Shown one piece after another: positions 33,807 through 41,679 of a stretch of DNA of 64,000 nt; the first letter of the stretch is position 1; each line of letters starts with the position of its first letter. The notes under the pieces were generated by a model. It had not been told where the DNA came from, did not search any database, and worked only from the letters and a program-made list of their open reading frames with translations. Source of the stretch: Desulfonatronovibrio hydrogenovorans DSM 9292 (GTDB lineage Bacteria; Desulfobacterota; Desulfovibrionia; Desulfovibrionales; Desulfonatronovibrionaceae); assembly GCF_000686525.1 (NCBI RefSeq), contig NZ_KK365986.1:133995-197994 (forward strand), in the 5' to 3' direction. The translations under genes were made by a program, and so were the position numbers.

Positions 33807-35473
33807 TGCGGGTCAGGGGAGACCGTTTCGGCGGATTTCTGGTCCAGAAAGGACTGATCACCCAGGACAACCTGGAACGGGTTCTGTCCATTCAGCGGGT
33901 GGTTCCGGAAAAGATCGGTCAGCTGCTCATCCGGGAGGGTATCCTCAAAGAGGATGTGATCATGCAGGCCCTGTCCGAGTACTCCAGGATACCCCTGTAT
34001 GATGGAAACGGGTCCATTGATCCGAGGGTAGTTCGCCTGGTTCCGGAAAAAATGGCCCGCCGAGCAGGGATCATGCCCTTGTTCTACAGTCAAGGCAATG
34101 AACTGCTCATGGCCTGCAACGGTCCGGTGCCCAGGGCCATGCTTCAGAATATTTCCCGCCTGGCCAAAAGACCGGTGCGCCTGGTCCTGGTCACGGAACG
34201 TCAGCTCAGAAAGCTTCAGCAGAAGGCCTATGCCCGGGAGTTCGACACCAGGATAGATTTTCGGACTCAGCCCATGGAAGCTGAAGATATCAACCTGGTC
34301 ATCGAACTCCTGGAAAAGATGCTGGTCAGGGCGGTATCCCATGGGAATGTATCTGACATCCATTTTGAGCCGGAGATAGACGGCTTCCTGATCCGTTTCA
34401 GGGAGGACGGGATGCTCAGGCGGGTGGAGTCTTTTCCCAGGGCTATGGGCCAGAAGCTGATTTCAAGGATCAAGGTCCTGGCCAATCTGGACATTGCCGA
34501 GCGCAGGGCCCCCCAGGACGGTGCTTTTGCCTTCAGTCCCACCAGACTGGAAGTGGAAATTGAGCCGGTCAACATCAGGGTGTCGGTCCTGCCGGTGATT
34601 TACGGTGAAAAGGCTGTGCTCAGGATTCTTCCGCCCCATGATGATGAAGTCAGCCTGAACGCCCTGGGCATGAATGAAAAAACTCTTGATAGATTCAAAA
34701 AGGCCCTCAGGTCTCCGCACGGGCTGATCCTGGTCACCGGCCCCACTGGCTCGGGCAAGTCAACCACGCTTTACGGGGCTTTGCAGATGCTGCGGTCGGA
34801 AACTGCCAATATCACCACTTTGGAAGATCCGGTGGAGCTGACTTTGCGCATGGTCAACCAGACCCAGGTAGACAGTGGAGAACGCCTGGGCTTTGCTAAA
34901 GGCCTCAGAGCCATCCTGCGCCAGGATCCGGATATCATAATGGTTGGAGAAACCAGGGATGCGGACACATTGCGAACTTCATTGCGGGCTTCCATTACCG
35001 GGCATCTGGTCCTGTCCACCCTGCACACCAATGATGCGCCCAGTTCATTTTCCCGGCTGCACGACATGGGCGGAGAGCCTTTTCTGGTAGCGGTTTCAGT
35101 CCGGGCTGTCCTGGCCCAGCGCCTGGTCCGCCTGGTCTGTCCCCATTGCCGGGAAGCCCAGCCAGTAACCAGGGCTGAACTGGACCTGCTGGGGCTCAAG
35201 GAGACCCAGGAAGGGGATTTCATGGTCCATAGATCTGTAAATCCTTGTGACCTTTGCAACCACAAGGGTTATTCCGGCAGGGTGGGCCTGTTTGAGCTGC
35301 TTACAGTGAGTGAAGCCCTGAAGAACAAGATCATGCAGGGTGCCCTGGTGGCGGAGATTGGCCGGGCAGCAAAGAAAGACGGCAATTACAACACCCTGCT
35401 GGAGGATGGAATTCAGAAAATTAAACTGGGCCTGACCACACCTGAGGAAGTCCTCAGGGTGACCATGGAGTAA
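33806..35473 (+). CDS. PilB/GspE assembly ATPase
   Basis: This 555-aa protein has an N-terminal MshEN/GspE-N domain (GGFLVQKGLITQDNLERVL, a fold that binds cyclic di-GMP in some relatives), Walker A GPTGSGKSTTLYG (about 312-324), Walker B DPDIIMVGETRDADT and a C-terminal tetra-Cys zinc element (CPHC and CDLC, with 46 residues between). It drives pseudopilin assembly. The gene sits between pilT and the GspF-like platform gene, all closely spaced. Confidence 0.92.
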   Translation: MRVRGDRFGGFLVQKGLITQDNLERVLSIQRVVPEKIGQLLIREGILKEDVIMQALSEYSRIPLYDGNGSIDPRVVRLVPEKMARRAGIMPLFYSQGNELLMACNGPVPRAMLQNISRLAKRPVRLVLVTERQLRKLQQKAYAREFDTRIDFRTQPMEAEDINLVIELLEKMLVRAVSHGNVSDIHFEPEIDGFLIRFREDGMLRRVESFPRAMGQKLISRIKVLANLDIAERRAPQDGAFAFSPTRLEVEIEPVNIRVSVLPVIYGEKAVLRILPPHDDEVSLNALGMNEKTLDRFKKALRSPHGLILVTGPTGSGKSTTLYGALQMLRSETANITTLEDPVELTLRMVNQTQVDSGERLGFAKGLRAILRQDPDIIMVGETRDADTLRTSLRASITGHLVLSTLHTNDAPSSFSRLHDMGGEPFLVAVSVRAVLAQRLVRLVCPHCREAQPVTRAELDLLGLKETQEGDFMVHRSVNPCDLCNHKGYSGRVGLFELLTVSEALKNKIMQGALVAEIGRAAKKDGNYNTLLEDGIQKIKLGLTTPEEVLRVTME

Positions 35474-35479
35474 GAGAGC

Positions 35480-36685
35480 ATGCCATTTTACCTTTGCCGG
35501 GCCATGGACCCAGGCGGAAGCATTATAAATCTGCATATTGAGGCGGACAGTGTGGCTTCAGCTGCAGCCGAGGCCAGAGCCAGGGGAGTAACCCTGATTT
35601 CTGTTGAGGAGTCTGCCTCTGGCGCAGGCCTGTCAGCTCTGTCTCCGACCAGGTTTCTGCCCATATCCACCAAGGACAAGGTCCTGCTTTTCAGGATGCT
35701 GGCCACCCTTATCAAATCCGAAGTTACAGTAACTGCAGCTGTTCGCATTCTGCACGACCAGGCCCAGAAGGCAAACATGAAACATGTTCTGGGAGATGTA
35801 TTGACCAGGGTTGAAGGCGGGGTTCCCTTGAGTGAAGCCATGTCCAGTCAGGCCAGGGTCTTTCCGGAGATGGTGGTCAATCTGGTCCGGGCCGGTGAAA
35901 TGGGCGGCATTCTGGACATCGTATTTCAACGGATCGCAGATTATATGGAAAGAAGGTCTGCCCTGCGTAAAAAAATGTTCATGTCCTTTTTCTATCCAGG
36001 CATTGTCCTTCTGGTGGGCGTTGCTGTAATAGCCTTTATGGTCATTTTTGTTATTCCCAGATTCATGGGGCTGATTACTGGCCGCCTGCCTCCAGCCACC
36101 CAGCTGCTCATGGATGCCACCAGTTTTCTGCAGACCTATGGACAGAATATACTTATTGGATTCGCCGGACTGGCCGGCCTGCTGGCGCTGATGCACTCCC
36201 TGCCGGCAACCCGGCTGTTTCTGGACAGGTACAAGGTTTATCTGCCGGTGGTGGGTCCGGTTGTCCGGCTGGGCATTGTTGTATCTTTTGCCCGGACCTT
36301 GGGGCTGCTCCTGGAAAGCCGGATTCCACTGGTAGAGGCCCTGAGGGCGACCAGCGCCACTCTGACCAATACGGCAGTACAGGGTTTTCTGGATCAGGTG
36401 GTGGACCGGATCATGGCTGGAGAGCCAATGTCCACAACCCTGAAGGATGGATGGGCCTTTACTCCCATGACCAGCGCTCTGGCCGGCATTGGTGAACATT
36501 CGGGCCTTATGAGCGAGTCCATGATCACTGTGGCTGAAGTCCATGAAAAACTGCTTGAGGATAAGGTTGCCCGGATGAGCGCCATGGTGGAGCCTGCCCT
36601 GATCCTGACCCTGGGGGCATTGGTAGGCTTTGTGGTCTGGGGACTTATTTCCGGTATGCTGGCCATGTACCAGGGAGCTGTGTAA
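35480..36685 (+). CDS. PilC/GspF inner-membrane platform protein
   Basis: This 401-aa protein has two repeats of the T2SSF domain: a cytoplasmic helical bundle (LLFRMLATLIKSEVTVTAAVRIL and a second FARTLGLLLESRIPLVEALRAT), each followed by membrane segments (about 172-195, 218-240 and 372-395). It forms the platform that the ATPases rotate or push. The start lies 6 bp after the ATPase stop with GAGAG upstream. Confidence 0.9.
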   Translation: MPFYLCRAMDPGGSIINLHIEADSVASAAAEARARGVTLISVEESASGAGLSALSPTRFLPISTKDKVLLFRMLATLIKSEVTVTAAVRILHDQAQKANMKHVLGDVLTRVEGGVPLSEAMSSQARVFPEMVVNLVRAGEMGGILDIVFQRIADYMERRSALRKKMFMSFFYPGIVLLVGVAVIAFMVIFVIPRFMGLITGRLPPATQLLMDATSFLQTYGQNILIGFAGLAGLLALMHSLPATRLFLDRYKVYLPVVGPVVRLGIVVSFARTLGLLLESRIPLVEALRATSATLTNTAVQGFLDQVVDRIMAGEPMSTTLKDGWAFTPMTSALAGIGEHSGLMSESMITVAEVHEKLLEDKVARMSAMVEPALILTLGALVGFVVWGLISGMLAMYQGAV

Positions 36686-36716
36686 ACCCAAACCATTTTT
36701 AATTACAGGAGAAATA

Positions 36717-37568
36717 ATGCAAAAAATTTATTTAACACTGGCAGTAATCCTTATCCTGTTTTTTGGACCAGGCTGCTCCGGTCAGGAATCCTTTGAACCA
36801 CAGGCATCAATTAATGGCGAGCACTTGGATGCTGCACTGCTCAAGGCTTACGCGGAAAGGCTGTCCAGCTCTGAAAAAACCAGGGGTAATCTCAGCCCGG
36901 AGAGCATTCTGGAGCATGTCCAGAACATGGAGGCACTTATTGCCGAGGGCCGGGCCAGGGGATTTGAGGAAATGCCGCACTTTCGTCAGGCGGTTCATCA
37001 GTTCAAGGCCGAGCTTATGCACAGGGTGCTCCAGCCGGACCTTGTCCCGGAAATCTCCAGGGAAAGTATCAGCGATGAAGAAGTCAGGGCCTTTTTTGAA
37101 GAGAATATCAGTACTTACAGTCTGCCCGATCTGTATTCTGTGACGATTATGTCAGGGGAAAGCAGGCAGGCGGCGGAAGAGTTTTTGAGCGCAGTTCAGC
37201 AGGAACAGTCCCTAGAGGACCAGGCAGAGATGCGTGATGGAGAACTGCAGGCCCTTAAGTCCATGCCCCTGACCAGATATCCCCAGGAATGGCATGAAGT
37301 CCTGGAAAAGCTTGAACCTGGGGAAATGTCCGGGGTCCTGGAGCATGGTCAGGGATATGTGGTTTTGAGGCTGGACTCAATTGAAAAGGACAGGGTTCAG
37401 GACTTTGAACAGCGCAAGGAATATATTCGCAATGACCTTCTTTATTCCCGGTACAACCAGGCCTGGAAGAATGAGTTTGCTCAGCTCCGGGAAAAACACA
37501 ATATATCGGTGGAAAAGGAAGAGACTGAAAGATTTATAAACGCATTTGTTTCTGGAAATGGACAGTGA
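36717..37568 (+). CDS. Parvulin/SurA-like peptidyl-prolyl isomerase lipoprotein
   Basis: The protein is 283 aa from the ATG at 36717 (AGGAGA upstream); an upstream in-frame extension lies inside the platform gene and is rejected. A lipoprotein signal ends in GPGC. The body has a helical SurA-like N-region (EHVQNMEALIAEGRARGFEEMPHF) and a PpiC-like domain (SDEEVRAFFEENISTYS, LEKLEPGEMSGVLEHGQGYVVLRLDS). It resembles the EpsD/PrsA group of periplasmic folding helpers. Its place at the end of the pilus genes suggests it helps fold the large pseudopilins or the secretin. Confidence 0.8.
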   Translation: MQKIYLTLAVILILFFGPGCSGQESFEPQASINGEHLDAALLKAYAERLSSSEKTRGNLSPESILEHVQNMEALIAEGRARGFEEMPHFRQAVHQFKAELMHRVLQPDLVPEISRESISDEEVRAFFEENISTYSLPDLYSVTIMSGESRQAAEEFLSAVQQEQSLEDQAEMRDGELQALKSMPLTRYPQEWHEVLEKLEPGEMSGVLEHGQGYVVLRLDSIEKDRVQDFEQRKEYIRNDLLYSRYNQAWKNEFAQLREKHNISVEKEETERFINAFVSGNGQ

Positions 37569-37608
37569 TTGCCCCATTTTCAGAAACAGGTTTTGATGGA
37601 GGTATGAA

Positions 37609-38241
37609 ATGACTCTGCAGGCCTCAAGGACTTTTCCGAATAAAATGGTCCCACACCCAGACACTAACCTGCCGGTATCCCGGTTCTTTGTTGCAAAGGT
37701 TTCAGTTCTTTGCCGCAGACTGGTTCTGCTGGCTCTGATATTTCTTGCCGGAGTTTATGTTTCTGCTCCCCAGCCGGCGCAGGCCTGCCCGCCCGGCATG
37801 ATCCGGACTGTCCTCAGCTGGAGCGATCCATCACTTAAGGACTTCTCCTATTTTATTGAATCATATGTTACCCATGAAAAATACCAGCACCGCTTTGATA
37901 ATCATCAGAGCCGGTTTTATGCGGTTGACTTCCATAGCCTTGACAAGCAGGGACGCCGGGCATCGGTTTTGTTTGAAGTCCTGGATGTCAAGTACAACAG
38001 CCGTTTTCAGGAACGCATGGATTTTACCCGCGCCGGCAATGGTAACTGGCAGTTAATGGAGCCGGACGGAAATATCCGGGATGTTTTTTCCTATTTGCCA
38101 ACCTGGCTTTACGTTGTCCAGACCTACCTTCGTCCGGCAGCCATGGTCGGACTGCCTCTGCTGCTGGCCCTGCTTGTGGTGTTGCGGGTGCGTAGAAAAA
38201 GGGGGAGTCTGACCGGCAAAGAATCGGTAGCAGGCGGTTGA
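37609..38241 (+). CDS. Exported hypothetical protein with C-terminal membrane anchor
   Basis: This 210-aa protein has GGAGG before its ATG, a long N-region with a signal anchor (about 36-58, ending QACPP), a periplasmic domain of about 110 residues and a C-terminal membrane segment (about 178-195) followed by RVRRKRG. This layout anchors the domain to the inner membrane by its tail. I do not recognise the domain. It follows the isomerase lipoprotein by 40 bp and precedes a thioredoxin-like gene, so it may belong to envelope protein folding. Confidence 0.6.
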   Translation: MTLQASRTFPNKMVPHPDTNLPVSRFFVAKVSVLCRRLVLLALIFLAGVYVSAPQPAQACPPGMIRTVLSWSDPSLKDFSYFIESYVTHEKYQHRFDNHQSRFYAVDFHSLDKQGRRASVLFEVLDVKYNSRFQERMDFTRAGNGNWQLMEPDGNIRDVFSYLPTWLYVVQTYLRPAAMVGLPLLLALLVVLRVRRKRGSLTGKESVAGG

Positions 38242-38266
38242 ATACAGCTTGGGAGCAGGTTTTTTG

Positions 38267-38716
38267 ATGAATTCAAGACCGTTGATACTGGTAATTATTC
38301 TGGTCATTACAGCAGGAGCATATTTTGCTTTTGGCACAGGAGTCCGAGGTCCAGGTCCAGTCAAATTGCCGGATGAAGCACATGGCCGGATCAGCATTCA
38401 ATACCTGATGGCCCGGATGTGTTCTGCCTGCCAGGAAATGGAGCCTGTCCTAAGTCAGGTCAAAGACACTTATAAAGAGCAGGTGTTTATCCATAAAATC
38501 GATGTTCAAGCCAGACCGGGAACCATCAGGGCCTACGGCATAAGGGTTGTTCCGGCCCTGGTCTTTTACGGGCCAGACGGGACTGTGTTTTACAGATATG
38601 AAGGAAGCATGACTATGGATAAGATTTCAGAGGTCCTGGAAAAGGCGGCTTCTTTTCCTGAAATAACAGGTCAAGATGGGTCCGGACAGACAACCCTTCC
38701 AAGTCCTGAGGATTAA
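38267..38716 (+). CDS. Membrane-anchored thioredoxin-like protein
   Basis: The protein is 149 aa from the ATG at 38267 (a TTG six codons upstream is the alternative). One N-terminal membrane segment (about 5-22) is followed by a thioredoxin fold with the active site CSAC and the cis-Pro segment VVPALVFYG. It probably acts as a periplasmic disulfide reductase or isomerase. The Cys-rich giant pseudopilin upstream is a possible client. Confidence 0.82.
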   Translation: MNSRPLILVIILVITAGAYFAFGTGVRGPGPVKLPDEAHGRISIQYLMARMCSACQEMEPVLSQVKDTYKEQVFIHKIDVQARPGTIRAYGIRVVPALVFYGPDGTVFYRYEGSMTMDKISEVLEKAASFPEITGQDGSGQTTLPSPED

Positions 38717-39055
38717 AATACAACTTGTTTCCGGCCAGTTGAGTTTATTATTGAAACCTGAACTGAGCACTTTTATGCCAATGCAAGCAGAACAGAAACA
38801 ATCCTGACTGGACTGGATAAGAGTGTTCAGCCCTTTATAATGCCTGCAGCGGCAGACATACAGAGTTTCCAGGAAGCAGATCAGTTCAGGAAAAAGAAAA
38901 ACATTGGGCTGCGTGGAAAACTGGGGCCAAGGCAGGATCATATCTTCAGGACTCCGGGCAGCTGGAATAAAATGGTTCAGGTCAAACAGCCAGGCTTTCA
39001 TTAAGTATGCTTTGACAATCCAGCCCATTTTATATAAAAAACTGGAAATTTATGA
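38717..39055. other. Intergenic region before the HU gene
   Basis: No gene was recognised. A TTGACA at 39012-39017 with TATAAA at 39033-39038 (15-bp spacer) is a candidate promoter for the HU gene and lies just upstream of the palindrome at 39056-39076. Confidence 0.35.
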
Positions 39056-39076
39056 TTATGAAAATGAATTTCATAA
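39056..39076. promoter_or_regulatory. Palindromic Fur-like operator upstream of HU gene
   Basis: Arms TTATGAAA (39056-39063) and TTTCATAA (39069-39076) are exact complements around a 5-base centre. The inner core TGAAAATGAATTTCA differs at only two positions from the palindrome upstream of feoB. It lies about 60 bp before the HU start, just after a candidate promoter. Confidence 0.55.
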
Positions 39077-39133
39077 TTTAGAGAGGGAGCTTTTTCAGCT
39101 CTGGACTGGGAATAGAAAAAAAGGAGATGTACA

Positions 39134-39406
39134 GTGAACAAGACTGAGCTTATTGAAAGAGTGGCCGAGAGGACAGGGATGTCCAAGTCCCAGGTCAAAA
39201 AGTCCATCAGAGAAATGATCAGTGTGATAATTGAAGAAGTCCAGAAAGGAGAAAAGGTCAATATCACCGGGTTCGGGGCCTTTTCCCTGAGCAAAAGACA
39301 GGCCCGCAATGGCTACAACCCCCGGACCGGAGGTCAGATATCCATTCCAGCCCGTAATTTTCCCAAGTTTAAGCCAGGCAAGGTTTTCAAAGACGTAACC
39401 GGTTGA
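39134..39406 (+). CDS. HU/IHF-family DNA-binding protein
   Basis: This 90-aa protein has a complete HU fold: TELIERVAERTGMSKSQVKK at the N-terminus, VNITGFGAFSLSKRQARNGYNPRTG for the DNA-binding arm and FKPGKVFKDVTG at the end. It bends and compacts DNA. The start is a GTG with AAGGAG seven bases upstream. An operator-like palindrome lies upstream, so this copy may be iron-responsive rather than housekeeping. Confidence 0.93.
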   Translation: MNKTELIERVAERTGMSKSQVKKSIREMISVIIEEVQKGEKVNITGFGAFSLSKRQARNGYNPRTGGQISIPARNFPKFKPGKVFKDVTG

Positions 39407-39483
39407 AATCCTGATTCAGGGCAAGAAGCCAGGCCGCAGGATTTTTTCTGGTTTGCCCTTGGCAGATTTAAGGACAGCATATC

Positions 39484-39882
39484 ATGGACGGCAGAAGTGA
39501 AATTGGAATCGCTGTAAGCACTGACGAGCTTGTGCTTTTTCTGGAGAAGTGCAGCTATGAGGCCAGGACCTTGATCAGGGAGATGAGCATCGGTGCGGTT
39601 CGGCGATTCCGGCTGTCCAGCAGTACAAAAGGGGAGATGACGATTCTCTACCTCAATGCCTGGTGGAATGAGGATCTGAACCCTGGTGTGGCTGAGATAA
39701 TGATCTGGATCCGGGCGCTGGCAGACAGAGACAAGATGGTCTACTATTTAAGGATAGGATCGGACGAAAAAGATCAGGATGAAGTCAAGACCGACAAGTT
39801 CGGAGCTTTCGGCATTAGGACCAGAAAAAAAATTATCTCTCAAATCAGACCGGGTTCTATTCCAGACCGTCCAGCAGCTTAA
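39484..39882 (+). CDS. Hypothetical protein
   Basis: This 132-aa soluble protein has no signal peptide. It has an alpha/beta look (ELVLFLEKCSYEARTLIREM, MTILYLNAWWNEDLNPGVAEIMIWIRALADRDKMVYYLRIG) and a basic tail. I do not recognise the family. It follows the HU gene by 77 bp and is closed by a terminator hairpin. No strong ribosome site is visible near its ATG (AAGGACAG is about 11 bases away). Confidence 0.5.
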   Translation: MDGRSEIGIAVSTDELVLFLEKCSYEARTLIREMSIGAVRRFRLSSSTKGEMTILYLNAWWNEDLNPGVAEIMIWIRALADRDKMVYYLRIGSDEKDQDEVKTDKFGAFGIRTRKKIISQIRPGSIPDRPAA

Positions 39883-39902
39883 GCTGCGGTAACCCCATCC
39901 AG

Positions 39903-39925
39903 AGGACAGCAAGGGCTGTCCTTTT
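39903..39925 (+). terminator. Intrinsic terminator candidate
   Basis: An 8-bp perfect stem AGGACAGC (39903-39910) with GCTGTCCT (39915-39922) and a 4-base loop is followed by a short TTT. It lies 20 bp after the hypothetical gene and in front of the convergent DUF2325 gene. Confidence 0.6.
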
Positions 39926-39965
39926 CCGGGCTGCCTGTCTCTCCCTTTACAGGAACTTTTCCGAA

Positions 39966-40262
39966 TCATTTTCCCCGCAAGGGGCAATCCCGCTTTTCCA
40001 GGCATTCCTTAAGGGTTGATACTCCGCATGAATGACACATCATCACGGGTATGTTCTCAGCCTTGGCCGCGTTCAGGGCACATTTGCGGGCGCTGTGGGA
40101 TACTTTGTTGGTAAAGATAATCATCAGGTCGATGTTGCCTATGCGTTCATTGATGGTATTTTCCGTGCCGGTAAACATCTTCAGTTTGTATCCGGCCTTT
40201 TTGGCTGTCTTCTGGTAATGGGGCTGCAGCCGGTCCATCCCGCCGATAATTGCTGCGGTCAT
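39966..40262 (-). CDS. DUF2325 protein
   Basis: This 98-aa protein has the DUF2325 pattern (PF10087): IIGGMDRLQPHYQ at the start, DLMIIFTNKVSHSARKCALNAAK in the middle and MMCHSCGVSTLKECL near the end. The three Cys in the second half could bind metal. The biochemical role of the family is not established. AGGAGGAAACC precedes the ATG. It is preceded by a 58-aa gene and a Fur-like box, so expression probably responds to iron. Confidence 0.8.
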   Translation of the reverse strand: MTAAIIGGMDRLQPHYQKTAKKAGYKLKMFTGTENTINERIGNIDLMIIFTNKVSHSARKCALNAAKAENIPVMMCHSCGVSTLKECLEKRDCPLRGK

Positions 40263-40271
40263 GGTTTCCTC

Positions 40272-40448
40272 CTATGTTTTGTCTGAAGTAATTCTGTGTT
40301 TTTTTAAAAAACTCTGCTGGACCAGCCGGATAAGCCTTAAATATTCTTCCAGGCTTTCCTCCTGGCTGTTGGATGACTGGTTGATCCGCCTGGCCAGATC
40401 CTGTCCGGCAGAATTTTTGAGTCCACCCAGGCTGACTTTCATGTTCAT
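40272..40448 (-). CDS. 58-aa small protein upstream of DUF2325
   Basis: This short helical protein (starts MNMKVSLGGLKNSAGQDLA, contains SQEESLEEYLRLIRLVQQSF) has AAGGAGAAGACC before its ATG. Its stop overlaps the ribosome site of the DUF2325 gene, so the two form an operon. It has no signal peptide or membrane segment. The N-terminal pattern, a short beta strand then GGLKNSAG, is distinctive, but I do not recognise a family. Confidence 0.7.
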   Translation of the reverse strand: MNMKVSLGGLKNSAGQDLARRINQSSNSQEESLEEYLRLIRLVQQSFLKKHRITSDKT

Positions 40449-40481
40449 GGTCTTCTCCTTGGTTGTTAATTATATGCAACT

Positions 40482-40500
40482 GATTTTCAGTATCAATATC
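40482..40500 (-). promoter_or_regulatory. Fur-like box before the 58-aa/DUF2325 operon
   Basis: On the minus strand GATATTGATACTGAAAATC matches 14 of 19 positions of the Fur consensus. It lies 34-52 bp upstream of the 58-aa gene start. Confidence 0.6.
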
Positions 40501-40914
40501 GTGTTGAAAGGGTTTTGTCAACAAAAAAACATTTGTTTTAAAAAATCCTGAGCCAAAAGCTTCTCAACTTAACAGGCCAAGATTACTGTCTATACGAGCC
40601 CGGCATATGTCTGTGCAAAATGTATTGGCTAATTTTCTTTTATTCAGCTCCAGCAAGGGTTGAGCTGGTCAGCTTAATGGAGTGGCAGAGAAAAATATCC
40701 TGGCTCAAAAAAGTGCTTATCTTGATTCTATGCAGTCAGCGGGATGGATGAACAGGGATCAGCAAAGGTGGGGACTGGTTTTAGCTGCTGGTAAAAAAAG
40801 CTGGTCGGCAGCAGTTAATCCGAAGTACAGTCATGCCGGCAGGTCACAGCCGGCTGGAGTTTAAAGAAGCCTGGTGGCGGCAATTCAAGCAGGCCGTGTT
40901 CTGGCAGGAAAGAC
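40501..40914. other. Intergenic region with a repeated 50-bp element
   Basis: No gene was recognised. A segment at about 40603-40648 (GCATATGTCTGTGCAAAAT and then CTAATTTTCTTTTATTCAG) is closely similar to one at about 62500-62548. Both lie outside genes. Confidence 0.4.
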
Positions 40915-41217
40915 TCAGCTGAGCAGGGTGGAAAGGATTTCCCTGATTTCCTGTTCCACCCTTTTTTTATAGGGCAGGGCAGTCCAGGGGTAGGTAATTT
41001 CCAGTCGAACCTGTCCGGGGAAAATGATCAGATTGCCGGTCAGGGTATATCCTCCCAGGTTCAGAACTATGTCAGAATGGCTGTTGTCCAGATTCTGGCT
41101 GATATGGAGTACGTGATGCCCATGCTCTTCCAAGAGGTCTTCAGCAAGGTATTTTATCCTGTTCAGGGCGGTTTTTTCAGTCAGGATGGTCGGGATGCTG
41201 ATGGTCGAAGTGGGCAT
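40915..41217 (-). CDS. Small protein at end of ferrosome-like operon
   Basis: This 100-aa protein ends in an alpha/beta domain: HHVLHISQNLDNSHSDIVLNLGGYTLTGNLIIFPGQVRLEITYPW, then a helix KKRVEQEIREIL. The pattern loosely resembles the polyhydroxyalkanoate granule regulator family (PF09650), but this is uncertain. It follows the HMA-domain protein by 4 bp in one operon with the P1B-ATPase. If the cluster makes ferrosomes, a compartment-associated role is conceivable. Confidence 0.6.
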   Translation of the reverse strand: MPTSTISIPTILTEKTALNRIKYLAEDLLEEHGHHVLHISQNLDNSHSDIVLNLGGYTLTGNLIIFPGQVRLEITYPWTALPYKKRVEQEIREILSTLLS

Positions 41218-41221
41218 GATG

Positions 41222-41632
41222 CTATTTTAATACCCTGTTTTTATGGATATTCAGGTGAAGGCCCAGGAAGCCAAGGAAGCCAAGGCCAAAAAGGACATGG
41301 GCGTCTTCCTGGTCCAGGCCGGCCATGGCCAGGGCCATACCCAGACAGGTCAGCATTCCGCGCTTGGCTGTTCTGGATCTGTTCCAGGGTCTGGAAGCCG
41401 AACCGCTCTTGCCCTGGTCAAGGGAAAAGTCCTTGATCAAGGCTCTGAGGCTGGAAAGGGAAATTATCTCAGGTCTGAAGCAGATCAGCATGCTTCCGGT
41501 GGTGATATTTGGCTTGATTGAGGAAATACCGTCCCTTTTCCGGAGAGATTCACTCAAGCTGGTGCTGGTTTCCAGATCCTTCAGAGAGTCATGCCTGATT
41601 CTTATTCTTCCAGGGATGGAACTGACTATCAT
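41222..41632 (-). CDS. HMA-like protein with hydrophobic tail (FezC-like)
   Basis: This 136-aa protein has a heavy-metal-associated-like fold without the Cys pair (IPGRIRIRHDSLKDLE, TTGSMLICFRP), a basic linker and a Gly/Leu-rich hydrophobic C-terminal segment (about 92-128). The same HMA variant forms the N-terminus of the ATPase upstream (LPGRIRFRADPM). Ferrosome clusters carry such an HMA protein, FezC, next to a P1B-6 ATPase. The assignment rests on this context and architecture. Confidence 0.62.
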   Translation of the reverse strand: MIVSSIPGRIRIRHDSLKDLETSTSLSESLRKRDGISSIKPNITTGSMLICFRPEIISLSSLRALIKDFSLDQGKSGSASRPWNRSRTAKRGMLTCLGMALAMAGLDQEDAHVLFGLGFLGFLGLHLNIHKNRVLK

Positions 41633-41679
41633 GTGGTCCTCCTGTTGGTTTGCAGGTCAAAAAAAGCATATTGTCCAGA

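Noticed and set aside
38904-39137. 77-codon frame upstream of HU
   Set aside because: It runs through the candidate promoter and palindrome and lacks a ribosome site.
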